Positions 5,517 to 13,122 of a DNA stretch of 15,738 nucleotides are shown here, one piece after another. Position 1 is the first letter of the stretch; each line of letters begins with the position of its first letter. This stretch comes from Chryseobacterium sp. UBA6632 (GTDB lineage Bacteria > Bacteroidota > Bacteroidia > Flavobacteriales > Weeksellaceae). The notes beneath the pieces are model-generated. The model worked only from the letters and a program-made list of their open reading frames with translations. It searched no databases and was not told the DNA's origin. The stretch lies in the NCBI GenBank assembly GCA_002455915.1, contig DKLU01000006.1:1-15738 (forward strand), written 5' to 3'. The translations under genes and the position numbers were made by a program.

Positions 5517-7496
5517 ATGATTTCCAAACAGACCATTGATAAGATATTCTCAACAATCCGTGTAGAGGAGATTGTGGGCGAATATGTGCAGTTGAAAAGG
5601 GCAGGGTCTAATTACAAAGGGCTCAGTCCGTTTCACGATGAAAAGACACCGAGTTTTGTAGTTTCTGCAGCCAAACAGATTTGGAAAGATTTCTCAACCG
5701 GAAAAGGAGGAACTGCGATTTCTTTTTTAATGGAAATTGAAAATTTCACTTATCCCGAAGCGCTTCGTCATGCTGCAAAAAAATACGGAATCGAGATCGA
5801 AGAAGATCAGCGCGAGTTTTCCGAAGAAGCCAAAAATGCTCAGTCGGAGAGAGATATTCTGTATAAAATTCATGAAGTTGCCAATGATTATTACCAAAAT
5901 TTTCTTTGGGAAGTTGAAGAAGGTAAGGCGATTGGCTTATCTTACTTTAAAGAGCGTGAATTAAGAGATGACATCATCAAAAAATTCCAGCTAGGATATT
6001 CTCCTGAAAAGAAAAATGCTTTTACGGAATTTGCGATCGATAAAGGATATTCCAAAGAAATTCTTGAGAAATCCGGACTTTCTATTTTTCCTGAAAATGC
6101 TCCGAACGGAATCGACCGTTTTCGTGAAAGAGTAATTTTTCCGATTCACAGTTTTTCGGGAAGAGTGCTTGGTTTTGGAGCCAGAATTCTGAAAAATAAC
6201 ATAAAAACTGCCAAATATCTCAACTCTCCGGAAACAGAAATTTATCACAAGTCGAATGTTCTTTATGGTTTAAATCAAAGCAAACAGGCGATTTCTAGAA
6301 AAAATGTCTGTCTTTTGGTGGAAGGATATATGGATGTGATCTCGCTTCACATGTCGGGCATCGAAAATGTGGTGGCGAGTTCCGGAACTTCTTTAACGAC
6401 GGAGCAAATCAAGCTTATTAAAAGGCTTACGGAAAACGTAACAATTCTTTTTGATGGTGATAATGCCGGAATTAAAGCCAGTTTCCGAAGTATTGATATG
6501 TTGCTGACGGAAGGAATGAACATTCGTGTTCTTCTGTTTCCTGACGGCGATGATCCCGACTCTTTTGCCAGAAAACATCCGCAGGAATATGTGGAAAAAT
6601 TCATCGAAAATGAGGCTCTGGATTTTATCGATTTTAAAGCGGAGATCCTTCTAAAAGAAGTAGGTAACGATCCTATTAAGAAGGCTGAAGCCATTAGAGA
6701 TATTGTAAAATCGGTAGGTTTCGTACAGAATGCTTTAAAAAGAGAGGTTTATTTAAAAGAAGTTTCGAATAAATTCGGCTTGTCTGAGCAAAGTTTGTTC
6801 AATGAACTTGATGTTCAAAGACAGGTTACTCAAAATCAGAATCAGCATGTTCAGCAACAAAAAGAACAGGCGGTAGCTCCTCCAAAAATGGAAATTGTTC
6901 CGTTGGATGAAGAAAAAAATGATCCTTTTTTATTTGAAGTCCTTTTCATGGAAAATAAACTGGTAGATCATATGCTGATGTTTGGAGATATTGTTTTGAA
7001 GCGAAAAGATGATCAAAATGGTGAATATCAGATTACCGTAATTGAAGAGATTTTGCATCATTTTGAGGAAGAGCAATATCAGTTTTTGGTAAAAGGAAAT
7101 GAAATTATTATCAATCAGGTTCGTGAAGGTATTCAGAATGATGAATTAAGAAGCGGAAATTTCTTCGTGTCTTTTATGGATGAGGAAATTACGACAAAGG
7201 TTGTTGATGCCTTAATTCCTTTGGATGATCTTGAAAACTGGGCTTCCCGAAATATTTATCCACCAAATTATGGTGATAAAATTGGTGAGCAGGTAAAAGG
7301 TGATGTATTGCTTCATAAATATCGATATATTGATTATTTAATTATAGAAACCGCAAAACAGCTTGACGGAGCCGATGAAACGCAGTATTATGATTTGATT
7401 AAAAAGATCACTTTGCTGAAACAGGCTTCCATTCAATTGAGTAATATTATCGAATATTCTCCGATTAAAGGAATTTATGTCAACAGAAAACGCTAG
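5517..7496 (+). CDS. dnaG: DNA primase DnaG
   Basis: 659 residues from the ATG at 5517 (MISKQTIDKIF), preferred over an in-frame TTG at 5499 because it matches the usual N-terminus. DnaG lays down RNA primers for replication with DnaB helicase. Order: N-terminal CHC2 zinc-ribbon region (about 1-95), RNA-polymerase basic region with ERVIFPI (204-210) and LGFGARIL (218-225), TOPRIM domain (about 262-345) with E269 in LLVEGYMD and the D313/D315 pair in FDGDNAG, then the acidic FPDGDDPDS (341-349). A glutamine-rich linker (about 433-452) precedes the helicase-interaction C-terminal domain. The zinc site is degenerate: the usual CPFH...CFGC reads SPFH (S37, H40) and DFST (D58, T61), so three of four ligands are gone while the fold's flanking residues EKTPSF remain. 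I recall related flavobacterial primases also diverging here. clpP follows 120 bases later. Confidence 0.96.
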   Translation: MISKQTIDKIFSTIRVEEIVGEYVQLKRAGSNYKGLSPFHDEKTPSFVVSAAKQIWKDFSTGKGGTAISFLMEIENFTYPEALRHAAKKYGIEIEEDQREFSEEAKNAQSERDILYKIHEVANDYYQNFLWEVEEGKAIGLSYFKERELRDDIIKKFQLGYSPEKKNAFTEFAIDKGYSKEILEKSGLSIFPENAPNGIDRFRERVIFPIHSFSGRVLGFGARILKNNIKTAKYLNSPETEIYHKSNVLYGLNQSKQAISRKNVCLLVEGYMDVISLHMSGIENVVASSGTSLTTEQIKLIKRLTENVTILFDGDNAGIKASFRSIDMLLTEGMNIRVLLFPDGDDPDSFARKHPQEYVEKFIENEALDFIDFKAEILLKEVGNDPIKKAEAIRDIVKSVGFVQNALKREVYLKEVSNKFGLSEQSLFNELDVQRQVTQNQNQHVQQQKEQAVAPPKMEIVPLDEEKNDPFLFEVLFMENKLVDHMLMFGDIVLKRKDDQNGEYQITVIEEILHHFEEEQYQFLVKGNEIIINQVREGIQNDELRSGNFFVSFMDEEITTKVVDALIPLDDLENWASRNIYPPNYGDKIGEQVKGDVLLHKYRYIDYLIIETAKQLDGADETQYYDLIKKITLLKQASIQLSNIIEYSPIKGIYVNRKR

Positions 7497-7544
7497 TTTT
7501 AATCATAGAAATGTTTATATTTATCGTATTAAACTGACAAAAAG

Positions 7545-7562
7545 TCCTATAAAATTTTAGGA
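7545..7562. other. Short inverted repeat between dnaG and clpP
   Basis: TCCTA and TAGGA flank an 8-base A/T core. With a five-pair stem and no following T run it is unlikely to be a strong terminator, but it could affect transcription into clpP. No exact TAnnTTTG was found in the gap. Confidence 0.25.
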
Positions 7563-7616
7563 ATAGAAGTTGTAATTTAAACAACAGTAAAAATTTAAAA
7601 TAATACCAATAGAAAT

Positions 7617-8300
7617 ATGGACATTAAAAAAGAATTTAGAGATTTCTCTACAAAACATTTAGGAAACAGCGGTTTGGCAACCGATCAGTATATGGGAATG
7701 TATGGCCCAACGAATCTTACCCCGTACATCATGGAAGAAAGAAGAATGAACGTTGCTCAAATGGACGTTTTCTCTCGTTTGATGATGGACAGAATTATTT
7801 TCTTGGGAACAGGAATCGACGATCAGGTGGCTAATATCGTGACGGCTCAGCTTCTATTCTTAGAAAGTGCTGATCCTTCAAAAGACATCCAAATTTATAT
7901 CAACTCTCCTGGTGGTAGCGTTTACGCTGGTTTAGGGATCTACGACACGATGCAGATCATTAAGCCTGATGTAGCGACTATCTGTACAGGTATTGCAGCT
8001 TCTATGGGTGCTGTTTTATTGGTAGCTGGAGAAAAAGGTAAGCGTTCAGCTTTGAAACATTCAAGAGTGATGATTCACCAGCCTTCAGGAGGTGCACAAG
8101 GGGTGGCTTCTGATATGGAAATCAATTTGAGAGAGATGTTGAAACTGAAAAAAGAATTGTATGACATTATTTCTGACCATTCAGGACAAACGTACGAATG
8201 GGTAGAAAAAGCGTCTGACAGAGATTATTGGATGACATCTACAGAAGCAAAAGACTTCGGAATGGTAGATGAGGTTTTACAGAGATCAAAAGAGAAATAA
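7617..8300 (+). CDS. clpP: ATP-dependent Clp protease proteolytic subunit ClpP
   Basis: 227 residues, about 20 more than typical ClpP because of a longer N-terminal lead (about 1-40, including GMYGPTNLTPYIMEERR), part of which is probably removed as a propeptide. The catalytic triad is complete: S129 in GIAASMGA, H154 in VMIHQPSGGAQG and D203 in SDRDYWMT. Other family marks are RIIFLG (59-64) and INSPGGSVYAGLGIYD (95-110). ClpP forms a double seven-membered barrel in the cytoplasm and degrades unfolded substrates delivered by ClpX or ClpA/C, which are not in this window. It follows dnaG on the same strand and is closed by a strong terminator at 8329-8360. Confidence 0.97.
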   Translation: MDIKKEFRDFSTKHLGNSGLATDQYMGMYGPTNLTPYIMEERRMNVAQMDVFSRLMMDRIIFLGTGIDDQVANIVTAQLLFLESADPSKDIQIYINSPGGSVYAGLGIYDTMQIIKPDVATICTGIAASMGAVLLVAGEKGKRSALKHSRVMIHQPSGGAQGVASDMEINLREMLKLKKELYDIISDHSGQTYEWVEKASDRDYWMTSTEAKDFGMVDEVLQRSKEK

Positions 8301-8328
8301 ATGTTTTTCTTTTAAAGAATATTTCAGA

Positions 8329-8360
8329 AACGCATCAATTGGTATTGGTGCGTTTTTTTT
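8329..8360 (+). terminator. Rho-independent terminator after clpP
   Basis: AACGCATCAA (8329-8338), a 6-base loop and TTGGTGCGTT (8345-8354) pair over 10 positions with one G-T pair, followed by T residues to 8360. It lies 29 bases after the clpP stop. Confidence 0.9.
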
Positions 8361-8472
8361 GATTCCAAGTCTTGAATTTTCATTTCTTTTATTACAAAAC
8401 AAAAGAAAATTAATATTCTATTTAAGATTAATTTACAATCAATATTTACTTTCGCTGCCAATAAAAGTAACT

Positions 8473-9732
8473 ATGAAAAGAATCTTATTACCTCTTGTTT
8501 TCTTACTGACAGTGGCTTCATGCAAAGACGATGACAACGCAAACCAAGATATTAATTATTCTAAACTTCCTCAGGAATTTCCTTTCACCACTTTGGCTAC
8601 ACAAAATGGTGTGAATGTAATTAACGGAGGTTTCGGTTCGGGAGCCGCAGCGCATCCTACGAGAAAAGGTGAATTTTATGTAATCACCGATCGTGGTCCG
8701 AATACCGCTTATTTAAACGGAATAAAATTCCTTGTTCCTGACTTTACCCCTACAATTTTACATTTTAAAATTAATGCGGAAGGAAATATTGAAGTCATTA
8801 AATATATCAAGCTCAAAAATCCGTCCGGGCAGCCAATTACAGGTCTTCCAAATCCTGTGGGAATGGGAAGTACAGGAGAAATTGCCTATGGAGCCAACGG
8901 AAATCTGTTGGGAACGGATAATTACGGATTAGACAGTGAAAGTATTGTAGCAGCGGCAGACGGAACATTTTGGGTGTCTGATGAATATGGTCCGCACATT
9001 GTTCATTACAGTGCAGAAGGTATTGAGACTGAAAGAATCAGCCCGATTGGAGTAAATACCGGAACGAGAAAGCTTCCTGCTGTTTTTGCTAAAAGAAGAC
9101 CCAACCGTGGAATGGAAGGAATGTGTATGACTCCGGATGGAAAAATGTTGGTAGGCACCATGCAGTCCATGATGTATGTTCCGACAAAAGCTTTGGCCAC
9201 GAATACTACCTTAACAAGAATTGTCACTTTTGATTTGGCAACAGGCCAAACGAAACAATATTTATATAAACAGGATGGTGGCGCTTCAGATTCTGTTTGC
9301 GATATAACGCCTATCAGCAATACTGAATTTTTAGTGATCGAAAGAGACGGAAATTTTGGCTCTGTTGGCGGGGTGAAGAAAGTGTATAGGATTAATTTAA
9401 ACGGCGCTTCAGATGTTACCGGAACAGATTTGGCCGCTGTGGACGGAATGAAAATCAACGGGAAAACTTTGGAGCAGTCGACTTGGGATGAAATCAATAC
9501 CGCAGGACTGAAACCTGTAACAAAAACTCTGGCAGTTGACCTGGTGGCTAAATTAGGATACGAACATGATAAATTCGAAGGAATTGTGTATTTAGGAAAT
9601 AATAAACTGGCTGTTTTCAATGATGATGATTTTGGCGTGGTAGATGACGGTAACGGAAATCCGAAAACAAAAATTCTACCTAAAACTGGGAAACAGGATA
9701 AAGGAACGATGTATATTGTAGATATTCAGTAA
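8473..9732 (+). CDS. Esterase-like activity of phytase family lipoprotein
   Basis: 419 residues starting at the ATG at 8473. The open frame extends left, but this Met begins a lipoprotein signal MKRILLPLVFLLTVASC with lipobox VASC and modified C17. CKDDDN right after the cysteine fits the acidic lipoprotein export signal of Bacteroidetes, so exposure on the outside of the outer membrane is likely (inferred). The rest is a beta-propeller-like phytase-esterase domain (PF13449): GEFYVITDRGPN, then DGTFWVSDEYGPHIVHY, then RRPNRGMEGMCMTPDGK and, near the end, KFEGIVYLGNNKLAVFNDDDFG. Acidic residues in TDRGPN, SDEYGP and NDDDFG suggest a metal or phosphate site. Actual phytase activity is not proven for many members. 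It is a single-gene unit between two terminators. TACTTTCG at 8447-8454 is one mismatch from a -7 box. Confidence 0.9.
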   Translation: MKRILLPLVFLLTVASCKDDDNANQDINYSKLPQEFPFTTLATQNGVNVINGGFGSGAAAHPTRKGEFYVITDRGPNTAYLNGIKFLVPDFTPTILHFKINAEGNIEVIKYIKLKNPSGQPITGLPNPVGMGSTGEIAYGANGNLLGTDNYGLDSESIVAAADGTFWVSDEYGPHIVHYSAEGIETERISPIGVNTGTRKLPAVFAKRRPNRGMEGMCMTPDGKMLVGTMQSMMYVPTKALATNTTLTRIVTFDLATGQTKQYLYKQDGGASDSVCDITPISNTEFLVIERDGNFGSVGGVKKVYRINLNGASDVTGTDLAAVDGMKINGKTLEQSTWDEINTAGLKPVTKTLAVDLVAKLGYEHDKFEGIVYLGNNKLAVFNDDDFGVVDDGNGNPKTKILPKTGKQDKGTMYIVDIQ

Positions 9733-9776
9733 ATAATTAAAGAAAATATTTAAACAGTTGCATTATAAATTCAATA

Positions 9777-9809
9777 AAACCCTCATTCAGAAATGCTGAA
9801 TGAGGGTTT
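9777..9809. terminator. Bidirectional rho-independent terminator
   Basis: A perfect 14-bp stem AAACCCTCATTCAG / CTGAATGAGGGTTT (9777-9790 and 9796-9809) with a 5-base loop. It has TATTTTTAAG on the right and, on the other strand, TTTTATTG on the left. It separates the converging genes ending at 9732 (plus) and 9821 (minus). Confidence 0.93.
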
Positions 9810-9820
9810 ATTTTTAAGAC

Positions 9821-10672
9821 TTAAGAAAGTTCATCAATTATATCAACATATTCCGGGAAAGTATGCTTCAACCCATTCAAAAATGTCTTTCTTTCGTTGT
9901 CATCTGCTGGTAAAGGAGTGCTGCAACTTTCATAAAAAGCTGGTGTTAAACTGCAACTGCTTAGATTAAAATCTTTATTTACGACTTTGGCTCCAAACCA
10001 TGTGTTTTTTGGAACTATAATTTGTATTTTTTCGCCTTTAGAAATATTCTTACCTAAAGTCTTAACGGTTGCCGTCTTTTTCACCAAATCGAAAATATAA
10101 ATTTGCAAAGCAGAACCTTCATGAAAAAACCATTGTTCATCCATCGCAAGTTTGTGCAATTTCAACTTCGGAAGATTATCTATCAAAATAAAATTCAAAG
10201 AATAAGTATTGTCTTTATCGGCTTGGTGAGTGCTGTCAATGCCAAAATAGCCCACGCGATCTACCAATTTTAGATCTAATTCTTCAATCCAGGCTTCTTT
10301 GGTTTTCTGTAAAGAGAAATTAACGGTTGTGCCTAGAATTTCAGATTTGTCGGTGTTACATCGCCACAGTCCTTTTTGGGTAAGAATTGGCTGTTGAGAG
10401 CCGTTGGGTAATTCTATTACTTCACGATGATTTAATAATGGGATGCCAGATTTTCGTACCGCTTCATCATCTTTTACATGATCTTCTCTGTCATCAATTG
10501 TTCCTACAATTTCCGAGACAGAACTTCCTACGAGTTTTGCAAAATTTTCGTTGCAAAATACAAATCGGGAATCAACATCTTTGATGCAAGTATAGACCCC
10601 ATCCATATTTTCTACAGATTGCAAGTCTAAACTTACTTCTAATAGTTTAACAGTTTCGTTAGTATCCATCAT
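9821..10672 (-). CDS. PAS domain - cupin (DUF985 type) fusion protein
   Basis: 283 residues, no signal peptide or membrane segment, so cytoplasmic. Residues about 22-123 look like a PAS domain: GVYTCIKDVDSRFVFCNENFAKLVG (split here as GVYTCIKDVDSRF, 25-37, and VFCNENFAKLVG, 38-49), SEIVGTID (53-60) and a final strand GTTVNFSLQ. Residues about 157-275 resemble a DUF985/Cupin_5 barrel: KLHKLAMDEQWFFHEGSAL (171-189), a GEKIQIIVPKNTWFGA stretch (213-228) and CSLTPAFYES (240-249). H173, E179 and H184 are possible metal ligands, although the family's usual WHFYAG reads WFFHEG. The ATG lies two bases after the stop of the GMC gene, so the pair is surely one transcript. A second Met follows at once. 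A ligand-sensing or metabolite-handling partner of the oxidoreductase is possible; the function is unknown. Confidence 0.8.
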   Translation of the reverse strand: MMDTNETVKLLEVSLDLQSVENMDGVYTCIKDVDSRFVFCNENFAKLVGSSVSEIVGTIDDREDHVKDDEAVRKSGIPLLNHREVIELPNGSQQPILTQKGLWRCNTDKSEILGTTVNFSLQKTKEAWIEELDLKLVDRVGYFGIDSTHQADKDNTYSLNFILIDNLPKLKLHKLAMDEQWFFHEGSALQIYIFDLVKKTATVKTLGKNISKGEKIQIIVPKNTWFGAKVVNKDFNLSSCSLTPAFYESCSTPLPADDNERKTFLNGLKHTFPEYVDIIDELS

Positions 10673-10674
10673 GA

Positions 10675-12651
10675 TTAAAATTTAGATTGATCAATTAATT
10701 CAAGAATAGCTGTAGATTCTGTGTTTTCAGAAACGGGCTGTTTCTTTTCCTGAGCGTTAGCTGCAATTCGTTTATCAGCTAATTGTAAAGCCATTGCCGT
10801 CATGGTTAAAGTAGGATTCCAAGCACCGCTTTGTGCCCATAATGAAGCTCCAGTTATGAATAAATTGGATACAGGCTTACCTTGATTGATGAGTTGATAA
10901 TCTAAATTTACGACAGCCTCAATTTTTTTATGATCACTATCAAAATTATTGTTTTCAATAGGCAACGTAGAACCTTCGTGTACCATTGCCGGAACATGAG
11001 GATATCTTGTGCGCTCTGCTTTTTTCACCCATGAGTTTTGGATTCCATAACGCTCAGGTAAATAATCTGTACCACTTACATGACATTCTTGATAATAGTT
11101 CAAATCACTATACCAATATTCAGGATCATCAAATAAATAATCAAGAATATTATAGGTCGTTTTACCCATGTCATCCCATGTTTTTTTATCTTTCAGACTC
11201 GGATTACATCTTAGTAAACTTCCTGTAGTCGCATCAGAATCTTTATTAGCTTTAAAAGATGCGTCTTGATTATGAATATCTAATTCACCTAAAATTGCAC
11301 ACACTAATATGACATGATTTTCTGAACCTTTCAATTGCTCCGGAGAAGCAGTAGACACGACATCAGGCATATAACGCATTGCCAACTCTTGATTTTTAGC
11401 TGGATTCGGATCATGAATAATTGATAATTGAATGTGAAACTGCTGACCGTTTTCTGCAAAGAAAGGCAGATAAATCGCTCCCATCTGCAAATTTCCATTT
11501 TCTGTTAGCGTTTTTAGTTTATCTTTCTTCACTCTTGCTGTAATAGCAGAAATTGTATGGGCTGTAAAATGCTTACCCGCCGATTCATGGTTGAATGATT
11601 TCTGAATTAACGTTGCAGGTGGCATAGCTCCCGTTGCTAATATCAATTCTGCGTTATTCAATGCGATGGTTCCTCTTGATGTTAATAATCCATAAGCTTG
11701 ATTATTTTCATTCAAAATCTCTTCTACAACACATTCAGTAAGAATATGCAATCTGTTGGGGTACATATTATTGCCTTCTTTTCTTCTTTTTTCGGTCTCA
11801 GAATCTACATTTTTGGTCGGAAACGCCGTGCTGTCTACCAAATTAAGAATAGCTGTTGGAGTTGAAAATTTATTAAAATCAATCCCTTTATTTTCACCAT
11901 CCCCACAAGCCAACGATGCATATTCTACTTTCATGAGTTGCGCACGCGTCTCACTTTTAGAGTTAAAATCGTCTTTGTTTTTATCAAATAGATCATGAAT
12001 AATATCTTGCAATGTTCCATATTCTGGTAATCGTAATTGGTCTAAATTATTTTCCAGTCCCAATTTTTTTAAATTCTTAGAAAAAGGTAATGCATTGGAC
12101 TTATGAACATGCAGTAATTTAATTGCATCATCAAAATAAGAAGTATCCCCATTTTTTTGCGTTAAAGACTCAAATAGTATTGGCGACCACTTCTCGGCTT
12201 GTGCTTTTTCGGGTTGAGGGCACCATGCGCTCCACAAGAAGCTTCTGCCTCCAAAATAAGGTAACATTCCATGCTGGGTTACACGATAAGGCGCTTTTTC
12301 CAGCATGGTAGACTGAGACAAACTCCAAGGAAAAGTTTCAGAAATTGGGCCTACCAATTTTTTATAGCTCGCTCCTAAATTCTGAAAATGTGTTGGTAAT
12401 AAGAAACCTCCGCGTTCTACCATAAGAATTTTGGCTTCTTTATCTTTTTCTAAAATTCTTTTGGCAAAGGCATATCCGCAGAAGCCTGAGCCAATAATTA
12501 TATAGTCATAAGAATTATTTTCTTTTGCTTCTTTCCACTGACCGTCGGTTAAGAAATAAGCATGATTCATGATGTCCTGAATGTCAGGTCGCTGAGGTCC
12601 CGGAGTTGGATATCCGTTTCCAAGATTTTTTGATGATGCAAAATTTGCCAT
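10675..12651 (-). CDS. GMC-family FAD oxidoreductase, pyranose-oxidase-like
   Basis: 658 residues. After a 46-residue lead without a secretion signal comes the FAD Rossmann motif YDYIIIGSGFCGYAFAKRI (48-66), with G54, G56 and G59, and an acidic strand end MVERGG (77-82). FGGRSFLWSAWCP (133-145) aligns with the GG-S-THW-T region of pyranose 2-oxidase, where a histidine holds FAD covalently; here that place is L139, so FAD is probably bound non-covalently. ILATGAMPPATLI (337-349) is the GMC second signature. The catalytic pair is H558 (VHEGSTLP) and N612 (WNPTLTMTAMALQLADKRI), matching the His/Asn pair of that subgroup. It should oxidise an alcohol or sugar hydroxyl, but substrate and electron acceptor are unknown. 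It is first in a two-gene unit with the PAS-cupin gene. Confidence 0.88.
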   Translation of the reverse strand: MANFASSKNLGNGYPTPGPQRPDIQDIMNHAYFLTDGQWKEAKENNSYDYIIIGSGFCGYAFAKRILEKDKEAKILMVERGGFLLPTHFQNLGASYKKLVGPISETFPWSLSQSTMLEKAPYRVTQHGMLPYFGGRSFLWSAWCPQPEKAQAEKWSPILFESLTQKNGDTSYFDDAIKLLHVHKSNALPFSKNLKKLGLENNLDQLRLPEYGTLQDIIHDLFDKNKDDFNSKSETRAQLMKVEYASLACGDGENKGIDFNKFSTPTAILNLVDSTAFPTKNVDSETEKRRKEGNNMYPNRLHILTECVVEEILNENNQAYGLLTSRGTIALNNAELILATGAMPPATLIQKSFNHESAGKHFTAHTISAITARVKKDKLKTLTENGNLQMGAIYLPFFAENGQQFHIQLSIIHDPNPAKNQELAMRYMPDVVSTASPEQLKGSENHVILVCAILGELDIHNQDASFKANKDSDATTGSLLRCNPSLKDKKTWDDMGKTTYNILDYLFDDPEYWYSDLNYYQECHVSGTDYLPERYGIQNSWVKKAERTRYPHVPAMVHEGSTLPIENNNFDSDHKKIEAVVNLDYQLINQGKPVSNLFITGASLWAQSGAWNPTLTMTAMALQLADKRIAANAQEKKQPVSENTESTAILELIDQSKF

Positions 12652-13061
12652 AGTTTTTAGTTTATTTGATGGTTTTTATTAGGTTTAAATTTTTCTGAAA
12701 TATTTATAGAATAAATAATGACTTCGTGATGAATGTAATTTTAAGAATCTTTGATGTTTACTGATAATCATTTATTTAATAATTAAAAGAAGCTCGAAAC
12801 GTAATATTTCTTATTGTTATCTTACTTTCACTATCTTCGAAGTAGAGGCGTAGTTTAGAATTGCTCTTTTGTAATAAAAAAGCTTTAATATGATGTTCAT
12901 GGTATATTATTATTGTATAAAAGTAGCAAAACCGAAACGATATAAATTAAGTATTTATACGTAATCTGTGGTATCCGTATTTTGTATGAATAAGCTCAAT
13001 AGCCCAATGCTACAAAGAATTTAATGAGTTTTTTCAGGGTAATTTTAAATTAGTTTTTATG
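12652..13061. other. Long gene-free region upstream of the GMC gene
   Basis: 410 A+T-rich bases with no convincing coding region; the longest ATG frame I followed by eye on the minus strand (from about 12901) stops after 27 codons. An imperfect inverted repeat, TATTTATAC at 12952-12960 against GTATGAATA at 12984-12992, with one wobble pair and a 23-base gap, might be an operator. On the minus strand TACGTTTC (12796-12803) is one mismatch from a -7 box and would give a leader of about 140 bases for the GMC gene. No known riboswitch or RNA was recognised. Confidence 0.45.
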
Positions 13062-13099
13062 TAAAAATAAAAAAATAACGCACCCAAAAGATGCGTTAT
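13062..13099 (-). terminator. Rho-independent terminator of tpiA
   Basis: On the minus strand ATAACGCA (13099-13092), a 9-base loop and TGCGTTAT (13082-13075) form a perfect 8-bp stem followed by a long T-rich run (TTTTTATTTTTAC). It begins 24 bases after the tpiA stop. Confidence 0.9.
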
Positions 13100-13122
13100 C
13101 ATATATTCAAAGAAAATTATTC

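Noticed and set aside
8269..8472. Open-frame extension to the left of the phytase-family gene, overlapping the end of clpP.
   Set aside because: It runs through the clpP terminator hairpin, and the lipoprotein signal begins exactly at the ATG at 8473.
9006..9620. A 204-codon open frame on the minus strand opposite the phytase-family gene.
   Set aside because: It lies wholly within a well-supported gene and its translation resembles no family; it is a reverse-strand shadow.
12850..12905. Possible 27-codon peptide on the minus strand starting near 12901.
   Set aside because: No ribosome-binding site, no recognisable feature and too short to support.
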